DNA of 64,000 bases from Spirosoma rigui (GTDB lineage Bacteria; Bacteroidota; Bacteroidia; Cytophagales; Spirosomataceae): contig NZ_CP020105.1 of assembly GCF_002067135.1 (NCBI RefSeq), forward strand, positions 4,650,001 through 4,714,000, written 5' to 3'. The notes beneath the pieces were generated by a model. The model did not search any database. It was not told where the DNA came from and saw only the letters and a list, made by a program, of their open reading frames with translations. Below, piece after piece: positions 18,116-26,611 of the stretch. Within the stretch, counting starts at the first letter, position 1, and each line of letters opens with the position of its first letter. Made by a program: the position numbers and the translations under genes.

Positions 18116-19258
18116 ATGAAATTATTGTTTTCTCTTTTCAGCCTGACGGGCTTGCTGGCCTGCCAGCAAATGGACATTCCGCAAGCGCAACGTCAGTCTT
18201 GTGACCCGGACTCCTCCGCTACACACCTGAAACACCAAACATATCTGAGCGAACTGCGCCAATACCGCCTGAACACGGGCTCTCCGGGTAGCCTCATGCT
18301 GATCCAGAAACCGGGCGAAGCCCGCTGGGCAGGAGCAGTCGGGCAATCAAATCTCGAAAACCAGACCGACCTGCTCGTTTGCGATCAATTCCGAACCGGC
18401 AGCATTACCAAGGTATTTGTGGCCGTTGCCGTACTGAAGTTACAGGAGCAGGGGCTGTTACGGCTAACCGACAACCTGGCCCAGCTGCTGCCAGCAACGC
18501 GGGGTAACATTCCTCAAGCCGAGCAAATTACCGTTCGCCACCTGCTGAACCACACCAGCGGCCTAGCAGATCCGACGAACGAAAGCATCCGTTATCAGTT
18601 GTCCCTTGTGGACAATGCTGAAGAGCGGTTCAAGCAAACTACCAACCAGCTTCTAAGCCGCTATGTGTATGGCAAACCACTGCACTTTGCGCCCGGTAGT
18701 GGCTGGCACTACAGCAACACAAATTACTGGCTATTAGGGCAAATAATCGAGCAGAAAACGGGTAAGCGCCTGCACGACGTACTGGACCAGTGGATTTTTC
18801 GTCCGCTGGGCCTGAGTGCTACGTATCTGGATGTACGCGACGACCGCAACGTAATCCGCGGCTATGCCGATATATATGGAAACGGGCGGCTGTTCGATGT
18901 TAGTCATTGGGATCGAGCCGATAGCGACGGGGAAGCAGACGGGGGCATTGTCTCGACGGCGGCTGATCTTGCCCGGTTCATGGAAGGGCTGTTTGGAGGG
19001 AAACTGCTTAGCGAAAGCTCGTTGACCGAGATGATCCAGCCGACGCTACTGCCATCCTGCCCAACTGGTGATTGCGAATATGGGCTGGGTATTGAACATT
19101 GGAAAACCAACGCAGGGCGGGCTTATGGGCACAACGGAAGTTCGGTCGGTTTTGAAGCGAACCTGTTGTATTTTCCGCACAACAAGGGTGTATTCGTCCT
19201 CTATAAAAATAACGGCAACGGCTCTGACAAAAGCCTGATGGACCGGCTGATGAAGTGA
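18116..19258 (+). CDS. Beta-lactamase-class-C-like serine hydrolase lipoprotein
   Basis: Penicillin-binding-protein-like serine hydrolase of 380 residues, probably anchored in a membrane by a lipid. The signal ends in LLAC (Cys16). The active-site SxxK is in TGSITKVFVAV (Ser near 96), the YxN motif in HYSNTNYWLLG near 198, and the third motif is HNG in YGHNGSSVGFEANLLY near 338. Family members include DD-peptidases, esterases and D-amino-acid peptidases; true beta-lactamase activity is unlikely from context. Its stop overlaps the next start (ATGA). With a LytS/LytTR pair in the same operon, a cell-wall or cell-surface role is plausible. Confidence 0.9.
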   Translation: MKLLFSLFSLTGLLACQQMDIPQAQRQSCDPDSSATHLKHQTYLSELRQYRLNTGSPGSLMLIQKPGEARWAGAVGQSNLENQTDLLVCDQFRTGSITKVFVAVAVLKLQEQGLLRLTDNLAQLLPATRGNIPQAEQITVRHLLNHTSGLADPTNESIRYQLSLVDNAEERFKQTTNQLLSRYVYGKPLHFAPGSGWHYSNTNYWLLGQIIEQKTGKRLHDVLDQWIFRPLGLSATYLDVRDDRNVIRGYADIYGNGRLFDVSHWDRADSDGEADGGIVSTAADLARFMEGLFGGKLLSESSLTEMIQPTLLPSCPTGDCEYGLGIEHWKTNAGRAYGHNGSSVGFEANLLYFPHNKGVFVLYKNNGNGSDKSLMDRLMK

Positions 19259-19989
19259 TGAAAACGCTGACTCGTATCGGGATACGGCCGGTCTCGACAA
19301 GACCCAGCCGCGCCAGCCAGATACTGTATGGTACGTTTGTTCTGTTCTGCGTCGTTACGGTGCTGGTCGGACATAGTTTGGCGAGCCGAAACGTACCCAA
19401 TCTTCGGCTGTTCGACTGGTACAGCGTTGGTCTGGTAGCGCTGGGAGGCCTGGGAATCTGGCTGGGTCCCCAAACGGGCTTTGCTGACCTGCTCGACTGG
19501 CGCGTGTCGGCCTATGAGCGGTGGACGCTTCCCCTGCTTATTGGGTTGGGCTTCGCCGTGGCCGATATCGCTGTATTCAAACGGGTACTGCACCCCGAAC
19601 CGATTACTGGGCTCATGCCCTTTATGCAGCCGTTTCCCTACTCGTTGCTGTTGTTCGGATCGGGGGCACTCTACACCGACTGTCTGTACCGGCTGGTGCC
19701 CTTACCCCTGCTGATGTGGCTCATCGGGCGGTTTTTACTCAGGGACGAACGACGTGAACAGTTGTTTTGGGCGCTGGCTCTGTTGAGTTCGCTGGTTGAG
19801 CCGCTGGAACAGCTTATGCCTGACACCCCCGCGCTGATGGCTTACAGTTTTGGAACGGGTTACACCATGAATCTACTGCAGGCCATGTTGTTTCGGCGCT
19901 ACGGTTTTGGCGCTGGGCTGGCGGTGCGGTTGGGGCACTACGCCCTCTGGCACGTAGGGTTCGGCGCATGGGTAGAGTGGATTACCTGA
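19258..19989 (+). CDS. Polytopic membrane protein, unknown
   Basis: Integral membrane protein of about 243 residues with roughly six hydrophobic segments. The ATG at 19258 overlaps the preceding stop; a GTG three bases earlier is also possible. Its layout and the C-terminal GHYALWHVGFGAWVEW recall CPBP-type intramembrane proteases, but the EExxxR motif of that family is not visible, so I do not assign it. It lies between a serine hydrolase and a LytS kinase, 16 bases before the latter, and could be a membrane partner of either. Confidence 0.75.
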   Translation: MKTLTRIGIRPVSTRPSRASQILYGTFVLFCVVTVLVGHSLASRNVPNLRLFDWYSVGLVALGGLGIWLGPQTGFADLLDWRVSAYERWTLPLLIGLGFAVADIAVFKRVLHPEPITGLMPFMQPFPYSLLLFGSGALYTDCLYRLVPLPLLMWLIGRFLLRDERREQLFWALALLSSLVEPLEQLMPDTPALMAYSFGTGYTMNLLQAMLFRRYGFGAGLAVRLGHYALWHVGFGAWVEWIT

Positions 19990-20005
19990 GTCACTTTATA
20001 CGCTG

Positions 20006-21034
20006 ATGAACCGCCTGAACGACAAGATGCTGCGAATCGTTGGTCCACTGGTCCTGTGGGCGGTGGGCACGGTATTTTTCAATCTGTCGACGCTCTTCGC
20101 CCCCCAAATAAGCCGATGGCGGTTTGTTTCCTACGGCATCTTCTCGCTCTACGTATCGTGGTGGGTAATTCGAGGGCTTGTTGGCCAGGCGCAGCGACGC
20201 TACGGGGGACTGGAACGTACCCCGCAACGTATTCTCTGGCTGGTGGTGTCAGGCATACCCGTTACCGCGGGTCTGGTGGCGGTGCGGGTACTGCTGACCC
20301 GGTACTACGTATTCGTTGATGCCGACAACTGGGAGTCGGGCGACCTTTTATTCATGTTTGGGATAGGACTATTTTACCTGACTATCATTGGGGCCATTTA
20401 CGAAGCGCGGTACTTTTTCGGGCAGTGGCTGGTCGAGAAGCGGGCGTCGGAAGAGCTGCGCCGGGCCAAGCTCGAAATGCAACTTCGTTCGTTAAAAGAA
20501 CAGGTGCAGCCCCACTTCCTGTTTAACAGCCTCAATACATTACAGGCACTGGTAAAAACGAATGAGACGACCAAAGCGGTGCAGTTTATTGGCGATCTGG
20601 CTCAGGTGTATCGTTACCTGCTCCAAAGCAACGAACAGCCACTGATTACGCTCGATGAAGAGTTGGCGTTTACCCATGCCTACCTCGGCCTGCTGAAAAC
20701 GCGTTTCGATGCAGGATTGATCGTCGACATCGCTATTGATCCGGCTCACCGTACGCACCACCTGCCGCCCCTAACGCTACAGGGACTGGTTGAGAACGCC
20801 GTCAAGCATAACCTCGTCTCGGCAAACCGACCGCTTCGGATTCGCATCCACAGCAACGCAGCCGGTACACTGGTGGTGGAAAACAACCTGCAGCGACGGC
20901 CGCTTTCCAACGTGTCGTCCGCCCAAAAAGGGCTGCTAAACATCAGTCAAAAGTACCGTCTGCTGGGTCAGCCCGACGTCGATATTCAGGAAAACGAAGG
21001 CGTATTTATTGTTAGGGTGGCGTTGATAAAATAA
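20006..21034 (+). CDS. LytS/YehU-type sensor histidine kinase (second)
   Basis: Membrane sensor kinase of 342 residues. Four hydrophobic segments lie within about 10-145, followed by a charged coiled coil (EKRASEELRRAKLEMQLRSL). The phosphoacceptor motif LKEQVQPHFLFNSLNTLQAL is near 163-182. The N-box LTLQGLVENAVKHNLVS is near 254-270, and a short glycine region KGLLNISQKYRLLG is near the end. The LytTR regulator gene starts three bases after its stop, so the two form a pair. It is the fourth gene of the operon starting at 17495. Confidence 0.93.
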   Translation: MNRLNDKMLRIVGPLVLWAVGTVFFNLSTLFAPQISRWRFVSYGIFSLYVSWWVIRGLVGQAQRRYGGLERTPQRILWLVVSGIPVTAGLVAVRVLLTRYYVFVDADNWESGDLLFMFGIGLFYLTIIGAIYEARYFFGQWLVEKRASEELRRAKLEMQLRSLKEQVQPHFLFNSLNTLQALVKTNETTKAVQFIGDLAQVYRYLLQSNEQPLITLDEELAFTHAYLGLLKTRFDAGLIVDIAIDPAHRTHHLPPLTLQGLVENAVKHNLVSANRPLRIRIHSNAAGTLVVENNLQRRPLSNVSSAQKGLLNISQKYRLLGQPDVDIQENEGVFIVRVALIK

Positions 21035-21037
21035 ACC

Positions 21038-21814
21038 ATGAACGTACTGATCATTGAAGATGAACCCTTAGCGGCCCGGCAACTGCAAACGATGGTGCAG
21101 GACTACGATTCCGATGTAACGGTGCTGGACATTCTGGACAGCGTTGAGATGTCGGTAAACTGGTTTGCAAAGAACCCGCATCCCGATCTGCTGCTGGCCG
21201 ACATTGAATTGACCGATGGCCAGAGCTTCGACATTTTCGGGCATGTGGCCGTGCGCTGTCCGGTCATTTTCACTACCACCTACGACGAGTATGCGCTTAA
21301 GGCTTTTCGGGTTCACAGTGTCGACTACTTGCTGAAGCCTATCGATGAAGCCACCCTGCGCCGTAGTCTGGAGAAATTCAGGGATATGCAGCGGCTCTAC
21401 GGTGCCGCCCGCCCGGCGCTCGACTTAGGTGAACTACTGAAAACCCTGCGCCCGGTCGCTCCGCTCCAGCCCGACTATCGCGATCGGTTTCTGCTGAAAC
21501 AGGGTGCCCGGCTGGTTCCAATGGAAGTAATCGATATGGCCTATTTCTTTACCCGCGACCGGCTGACGTTTGTGCAGACTTGGGATAATCGAGCGCTGAT
21601 GATGGATTATACGTTAGACGAACTGGGGCAAAAGCTCAGTCCGCAGCGGTTCTTCCGCGCTAACCGGCAATTTATCCTGAACGTGAAGGCTGTCAGCCAT
21701 GTGCATCTACACTTCAACGGTCGGCTGAAGCTCGACCTTACTCCACCCACGGACGAAGATGTGTTTATAAGCCGTGACCGAGCCGCTGAGTTTCGGGCAT
21801 GGCTCGGTGAGTGA
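21038..21814 (+). CDS. LytTR-family response regulator (second)
   Basis: Response regulator of 258 residues. The receiver starts MNVLIIEDEPLAARQLQTMV, the phosphoacceptor Asp is in LLLADIELTDGQSF near 54, and the switch Lys in YLLKPIDEATLRRSL. After a linker, the LytTR domain runs from about 150 (DRFLLKQGARLVPMEVID) to the end, with FFRANRQFILNVKAVSHVHL. It is the last gene of a five-gene operon with a serine hydrolase lipoprotein and may regulate this operon itself. Confidence 0.94.
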   Translation: MNVLIIEDEPLAARQLQTMVQDYDSDVTVLDILDSVEMSVNWFAKNPHPDLLLADIELTDGQSFDIFGHVAVRCPVIFTTTYDEYALKAFRVHSVDYLLKPIDEATLRRSLEKFRDMQRLYGAARPALDLGELLKTLRPVAPLQPDYRDRFLLKQGARLVPMEVIDMAYFFTRDRLTFVQTWDNRALMMDYTLDELGQKLSPQRFFRANRQFILNVKAVSHVHLHFNGRLKLDLTPPTDEDVFISRDRAAEFRAWLGE

Positions 21815-22020
21815 TTACACCACTATGAACTAAAGCAATGGAAATGATTTGTTCCTGATAGCGTTGACCAGATATAAAAAGGCAATCAACTCATAAAATG
21901 CTGTTTTTAATGAGGGATAACCGTTTACACAGCTGATTCATAAGTATAGCGTTAAAGTAGCGAATGACCGATTTATGATCTACTGCGCTACAGGGCGGAT
22001 GCCGGGCCTAACCCAGGCTC

Positions 22021-22536
22021 TCAGTGTTTCCCTTGCTGACAGAGCTGTACCGATTCCTCCAGTTTTTGCTTTATCTGCTTCACGAGCGACTCATCCGTTG
22101 TCGATAGATTCAATGAAGTAGTATTGTCCTTGTTGTGTTTGTCTTTGCTGTCCTGATTAAAGGAGCCTCCGAACCCTCCCACATTCATAGCCATCTTCAC
22201 TTTATCGGCTGGCACGTCTATCAACAGCGTATACTGACCATCCTTCTCTTTTTTGTAGGTAATCTTCCGTACATCACTCAGTAACCATCCCATATGCATG
22301 CCTACGAATACCTCTTTATCTTTGGTATCCAGATCCATATTCATCTGACAGCCCTTGAAGGTAAACTTGGGTGCTTCATTTTCCTTCTTATCCTTGACGA
22401 GCTGGTCTAACTGTTTCTCCAACCACTGCCCATTTTTAGTCAGTGTTTGAGCCTTTGCCGGTTGCAAGATGGCGAATGTAAGGCCGGTGAAGGCGGCTGC
22501 TAAAACGAATTGACTTAATAATTTCATCCTGTCCAT
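22021..22536 (-). CDS. Secreted protein of unknown function
   Basis: Small exported protein of 171 residues. The signal peptide (MKLLSQFVLAAAFTGLTFAI, cleavage near AKAQT) starts at the second ATG, 9 bases in; either start works. The mature part is rich in Lys, Asp and Gln and has KFTFKGCQMNMDLDTKDKEV, a MNVGGFGGSFNQDS turn region and two cysteines that could pair. No family recognised. It faces away from the upstream Crp-like gene and converges with the LytTR operon. Confidence 0.75.
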   Translation of the reverse strand: MDRMKLLSQFVLAAAFTGLTFAILQPAKAQTLTKNGQWLEKQLDQLVKDKKENEAPKFTFKGCQMNMDLDTKDKEVFVGMHMGWLLSDVRKITYKKEKDGQYTLLIDVPADKVKMAMNVGGFGGSFNQDSKDKHNKDNTTSLNLSTTDESLVKQIKQKLEESVQLCQQGKH

Positions 22537-23326
22537 GTTAGAGTGAATTAGAGAAGACTTATTATTCCACGCATAGTATTATGAGGCAAAAACCCAACTT
22601 GCTGGGCTTACCCATTTGTAGTTTGAAAGATTCACTGGGTTAAAGGTATACTACGGTACTATGCAAAACAAGCTAATGGCAAACTATAAATTCGAAGCTA
22701 CAAGTCTTCAACGACGAACCTGGCAAAATATAGAGTTTGGCAACAAGGCCTGCATAAGTAAGGCGAAGCCGATTAAGGCATAACCCCAATAACTGTCCAG
22801 CATCAATAGCCCTGTATTCTACTTATTGACGATGGGTTCGCAAAGCAGAGATTGATGGAATAATCAAAAATCACCTGAGCGAACGGTCAGCCTAACCGAA
22901 ACTGCGACGAATAGTTAGTCACACTTGATGGTTAAAATTCAGGGGGGGTCAACGTATCACCCAACTATTATTTGAGGGTATTTCGACTGAAGTCGCGCGT
23001 ACTTTTGAACCAGATGATGCTGAGTAACTAAAGCGGCTCTTGTCGGGTTAAGCAGATTCAAGAGTCCATTCGAAATAGCCAGTTTCACACATGAGACACT
23101 TGAGCTTACATGCTTGTTAATTGGGGCATATCTAATCGAGCGGCTGGGCAAAGAACGGTCAACGACTATTCTCAGCCTACGATCGATGACCCTAAAAAGC
23201 GAGTAAGTTCGATACGAAACCAGACGTTCATTTGTTCGACAACAAGTTGTAGTCGTACTGTACCTTTACGACAAGTCTGGTGGCTACTGGGCTAGCAGTA
23301 ATGCAAACTTCACGGCAAACCCATCA
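22537..23326. other. Long intergenic region, no gene supported
   Basis: Almost 800 bases between divergent genes. It contains a run of seven G near 22940 and short open frames without recognisable protein features. It should hold the promoters of both flanking genes; I found no convincing TAnnTTTG pair. Confidence 0.4.
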
Positions 23327-23905
23327 ATGATGAATGAACAATTTCGAACCCATGTCAGCAAGTTCATCCTGATGAGTGAAAACGAATTCGCCCAGGTCAG
23401 TACTTATTTTCAAACCCAGACAGTTCGAAAAAAAGAAAATCTGCTGATGGAAGGCCAGGTCTGTAAGCACAATTATTTTATCCTGAAGGGCATCTTGCGT
23501 AAATTCTTCATCAACGGAAAGGGTATTGAGCAAACCACTGAATTTGCCATTGAGAATTGGTGGATGACGGACACCTTTTCGTTGCTCCATCAGTCACCGA
23601 CCGAGTTCTGCATTCAAGCGGTTGAACCGGTAGAACTCCTGTTTATTCACCGCGATGCCCAGGAAAAACTTCTGGCCCACCATCCCGGGATGGAGAAGTA
23701 TTTCCGCTGCGTCTACCAGAAAGCCTACGCAGCGGCCCAGATGCGGTTGAAGTTCTTGTATGACTTCTCCCGGGAAGACCTCTATCATTATTTTCGTAAG
23801 AGCCAGCCGGAATTTTTACAGCGCGTTCCCCAATACCTCATCGCTTCGTACCTCAATATAACGCCCGAATACCTAAGCGAAATCCGCCGGAAGAGCATTT
23901 CTTAA
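23327..23905 (+). CDS. Crp/Fnr-type cyclic-nucleotide-binding-fold regulator
   Basis: Regulator of 192 residues with an N-terminal cNMP-binding-like beta roll (ENLLMEGQVCKHNYFILKGI, about 40-60) and a C-terminal helix-turn-helix of the short Bacteroidota kind (PQYLIASYLNITPEYLSEIR near the end). The usual phosphate-binding RSA motif of true cAMP receptors is not clear (TEFAIENWWMTDTFSLLHQS instead), so the effector may differ. The NAD(P)-binding protein gene follows 68 bases later behind its own promoter and may be its target. Confidence 0.88.
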   Translation: MMNEQFRTHVSKFILMSENEFAQVSTYFQTQTVRKKENLLMEGQVCKHNYFILKGILRKFFINGKGIEQTTEFAIENWWMTDTFSLLHQSPTEFCIQAVEPVELLFIHRDAQEKLLAHHPGMEKYFRCVYQKAYAAAQMRLKFLYDFSREDLYHYFRKSQPEFLQRVPQYLIASYLNITPEYLSEIRRKSIS

Positions 23906-23916
23906 ACTGGATTAAG

Positions 23917-23945
23917 TTTCGCTTTAATGCGAGTTTTCACCTTTG
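23917..23945 (+). promoter_or_regulatory. Probable Bacteroidota-type promoter of the NAD(P)-binding protein gene
   Basis: CACCTTTG at 23938-23945 matches TAnnTTTG except for the first base. TTTC at 23917-23920 stands 17 bases upstream as a -33 element. Position is right for a short leader before the ATG at 23974. Confidence 0.5.
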
Positions 23946-23973
23946 TGCTATCCAGTTAAACAGATAACACAAC

Positions 23974-24726
23974 ATGAAAATCGTGATTATTGGCGGTACC
24001 GGCCTCATTGGTAGTCAGGTGGTGAAAAACCTGCCGGAAAACGTTGACGTGCTGGTTGGCTCACCACAAACGGGTGTCAACACCGTAACCAACCGAGGGG
24101 TTGAGGAAGCTCTGACAAACGCAGAGGTGGTGGTCGATGTCTCTAATTCACCCTCCTTTGCCGATGAAGATGTGTTGACTTTTTTTACCTCGTCTACCCA
24201 GAACATAGTGGCAGCCAGCAAAAAAGCAGGTATTAAACACTTGGTTATACTCTCGGTAGTGGGCACCGACCAGCTCCAAAAAAGTGGGTACTTTCGGGCC
24301 AAAAAGGCGCAGGAAGACCTGATCAAAGCCTCCGGTATTCCCTACACCATTGTTCAGGCTACTCAGTTCTTCGAATTCGCCGGTAGCATTGCTGCTGGGA
24401 GTAGGGTACAAAATAAAATTGTACTCTCTACGGCATTTACTCAACCGATTGCCAGCGCCGAGATTGCCGCTTTCGTATCCGAAAGGGCCATTGGCGAACC
24501 GGCCAATAGTACTCTGGAAATTGGCGGCCCCGAACGGGTTGGAATGGACAAGTGGATAAGATACTATCTACAGGTAATGAAGAAACCACTGGATGTGGTC
24601 ATCGATACCAATGCCCCCTATTTCGGATCGGCAATCGGTCAAACGACCCTGGTTCCCGTCCACGCGGCCTTCACGGGAGCTATCCACTACAAAGACTGGA
24701 TCTCAAAGTCCGAGAACCAGCAATAA
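23974..24726 (+). CDS. NmrA-like/atypical SDR NAD(P)-binding protein
   Basis: Protein of 250 residues with an atypical short-chain dehydrogenase fold. The nucleotide-binding glycine motif is IIGGTGLIGSQVVKNL at 4-19. HLVILSVVGTDQLQKSGYFR near 90-109 corresponds to the active-site region, followed by KAQEDLIKASGIPYTIVQAT. It resembles LysR-associated or NmrA-type NAD(P)H-binding proteins used as redox sensors or reductases. It follows a Crp-like regulator with its own promoter and is closed by a strong terminator. Confidence 0.9.
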   Translation: MKIVIIGGTGLIGSQVVKNLPENVDVLVGSPQTGVNTVTNRGVEEALTNAEVVVDVSNSPSFADEDVLTFFTSSTQNIVAASKKAGIKHLVILSVVGTDQLQKSGYFRAKKAQEDLIKASGIPYTIVQATQFFEFAGSIAAGSRVQNKIVLSTAFTQPIASAEIAAFVSERAIGEPANSTLEIGGPERVGMDKWIRYYLQVMKKPLDVVIDTNAPYFGSAIGQTTLVPVHAAFTGAIHYKDWISKSENQQ

Positions 24727-24754
24727 GGTAGCTAACATTAACCGGTCATTACAG

Positions 24755-24785
24755 ACAGGGTATCGTGTTGATACCCTGTTTTTTG
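24755..24785 (+). terminator. Intrinsic terminator after the NAD(P)-binding protein gene
   Basis: Perfect ten-base stem ACAGGGTATC / GATACCCTGT with loop GTGTT, followed directly by a run of T (TTTTTTG). It lies 29 bases after the stop codon. Confidence 0.9.
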
Positions 24786-24963
24786 CTGCCCCTACAACAA
24801 ACAAATACAGGCATTGTATACAGTAGACGCCAATGTAACTCTTGGAGTAAGTGCTGAGCAGCAATCACAAGCCGCTGTCGAGACAACTGCCAAGGGAAAT
24901 AAATAGCATATGCTCTGGTGTTGACTGGCAGTAAATTAATTTTCCTGTGAAACAGTTGGTGTT

Positions 24964-25401
24964 TTAGACTGGGCCCGGTACCGCCACCAGTAACCGCCAT
25001 TTCCGCTGATTCCAGAACCGGTGCCAGACGCCTGCCTCGTCCACCTTGTAGAAGCCCGACTGGCGCTCAGGCTTGCCGGGTTCAATAATCGTCCAGCAGT
25101 CCCCTTTCAGGAGCCCACTAAGCTTGTGGATCGTTCCCGCCTGAACATGGTGCGTCGTGCCCGGTAGGCGCTTGTAACTGGTCAGGGCCAAAGTCCCATC
25201 GTCCTTGGGTTCGGCTACTACCTCGATGTATCCCCCAGACAAGATGGTCGTGCGAAAAGACCATGGGTGGTCGTGAAACAGCTCGTCATTGGCCGCCGTA
25301 AAATGATGCAACACCCGGCCATCGCCTAAGTGATATTTAGTGAAGGTTTTATTCATCCGTTCCCGGCGAATAATGTCTTTAGGGGTCGAATAGGATTGCA
25401 T
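24964..25401 (-). CDS. Small cupin-like protein
   Basis: Protein of 145 residues with a cupin-like beta barrel. Putative metal ligands lie in NDELFHDHPWSFRTTILSG (HDH) and TTHHVQAGTIHKLSGL. Similar small proteins occur in phages and scattered bacteria with no assigned reaction. An internal ATG at codon 16 (MNKTFTKYHLGDGRVL) would give a shorter protein that fits the fold equally well. The gene begins 39 bases from the truncated end of an integrase relic, so it may have arrived with that element. Confidence 0.75.
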   Translation of the reverse strand: MQSYSTPKDIIRRERMNKTFTKYHLGDGRVLHHFTAANDELFHDHPWSFRTTILSGGYIEVVAEPKDDGTLALTSYKRLPGTTHHVQAGTIHKLSGLLKGDCWTIIEPGKPERQSGFYKVDEAGVWHRFWNQRKWRLLVAVPGPV

Positions 25402-25440
25402 AGATTTCAGTTGACCTGAGCTTTGATCGGCCGCTCCTGC

Positions 25441-25782
25441 TTAAAGCAGGAAGCCAGCCCAGCCGTCGTTACTACTTCCAGTTCGCTTTGCAGCTATCTC
25501 TTCACCATACTCTACAAAGCAGGTTTTGAGATTTCTTTCCGATAGGAACCCATAGCCTCCATTTATGATATCAATCTGTCGTTTTGCACGAATACCTTCA
25601 GCCAGCGCCATCATTTCGCTATTTTACTCTTTGCCGGCTACAGTCTTCGAGAGATTAAACATATACATGCCTAGAAATTCTCGCGGGTTGGCTTACCTGT
25701 GTCCGGATGCTGAATAGTCGTCTAAATGAAGGCTTGCTTGTCCTTCACTGCTTGGCTTCTTGCGACGTTTGGCCTTAATCAT
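25441..25782 (-). pseudogene. Decayed, truncated tyrosine integrase (Bacteroidota mobile-element type)
   Basis: Reverse-strand relic of the N-terminal third of a phage-type tyrosine recombinase. It starts at ATG 25782-25780 (MIKAKRRKKPSSEGQASLHL), with arm-type DNA-binding sequence, then shifts frame (PDTGKPTRE, then FLGMYMFNLSKTVAGKE), hits stops, and continues MALAEGIRAKRQIDIINGGY and GFLSERNLKTCFVEYGEEIA, the start of the SAM-like core-binding domain. It ends at a stop at 25441-25443 with the catalytic domain lost. At least two frameshifts and internal stops show it is dead. Its ATG overlaps the end of the HTH relic, as in an intact operon. Confidence 0.8.
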
Positions 25783-26155
25783 TACTGGCCAACGTGGTTG
25801 TTAACAGTTCATCAATACGAGCCTTCGGCACATATGCATAAATGCCAATATACTGCTTTGATAGCTCATTTCGCTGCACAAGTTTGTAGAGTACTTTCTC
25901 GGACATCCCGTATTTTTGACGTGCCCATTTCATTGTACACCAATCAGGCAAGTCAATAGAAACAGGTTTTCCTTTTGCGTGTGGCGTTGGCGACTCGAAT
26001 AATCGGTCAATATTCGACCGTTTTATGAGCGTGCAACTACCTAATTTTATCGCCTGTAGAGTACCTGAGCTAATTGCCCGCCGAATAGTCTAACAACTAG
26101 CGCCAGGTGGTTTACAAGCATCAATAATGTTGAGATTTTTTCTGGCGGAAATACT
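25775..26155 (-). pseudogene. Decayed tandem-HTH excisionase-like gene
   Basis: Reverse-strand relic of a protein with two excisionase-type HTH modules. The first reads TIRRAISSGTLQAIKLGSCT then LIKRSNIDRLFE, with a stop (TAG) just before TIRR. The second is intact: WCTMKWARQKYGMSEKVLYK, LVQRNELSKQYIGIYAYVP, KARIDELL, ending at TAA 25777-25775. Upstream, NLNIIDACKPPGAS is the eroded first helix. Genes of this kind usually precede the integrase in Bacteroidota elements, as here. A partner relic is at 13400-13562. Confidence 0.75.
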
Positions 26156-26611
26156 ACTTCCCGATGCAGAAAGCAACACCCATGCATAATGCAATACAGT
26201 ACTTTACGATTAATTTTTTTATGACTAGGTACAAATAGGAGCTATTTTTTATAAATGATTTTAGTGTCGCACCTTGTGAATTGAGTAATAAATTTGACCC
26301 TGTATTCATATTAGAAGAAATACTGATTCCTTCCCAAGAATAATAATTAATTAATTTCAGTGATCCTGTATGCATAACCGCACAGGTAGGTAATTATGAT
26401 CTATACAATGGCTGTATTGGGGCGGGCAGGTGTCAGGCGCTACTTTCACAACATATACCTCGTTTTTCATTAACAGGTCGAAAGTCACCAGGTTAGCTCA
26501 TACAAATACAGACATTAATATATAGTAATTTGTTGATTAAACGGTATCTCAGCGCTAAATTGCTCCCCGATAGCTTCCTTACTAACTACGTACTACTACT
26601 TACCTACTTTC
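26156..26611. other. AT-rich intergenic region upstream of the beta-helix gene
   Basis: About 450 AT-rich bases between the mobile-element relic and the large secreted protein gene. No supported gene. TACTTTCG near the right end (about 26604) resembles a -7 element but lies too close to the GTG start to be the promoter of that start. Confidence 0.35.

Noticed and set aside
19258-19989. CPBP intramembrane protease for the membrane protein
   Set aside because: The EExxxR motif is not visible, so only a polytopic membrane protein is claimed.
22957-23151. Reverse frame of 64 codons in the long gap
   Set aside because: Short, no family resemblance and no start context; kept as intergenic.
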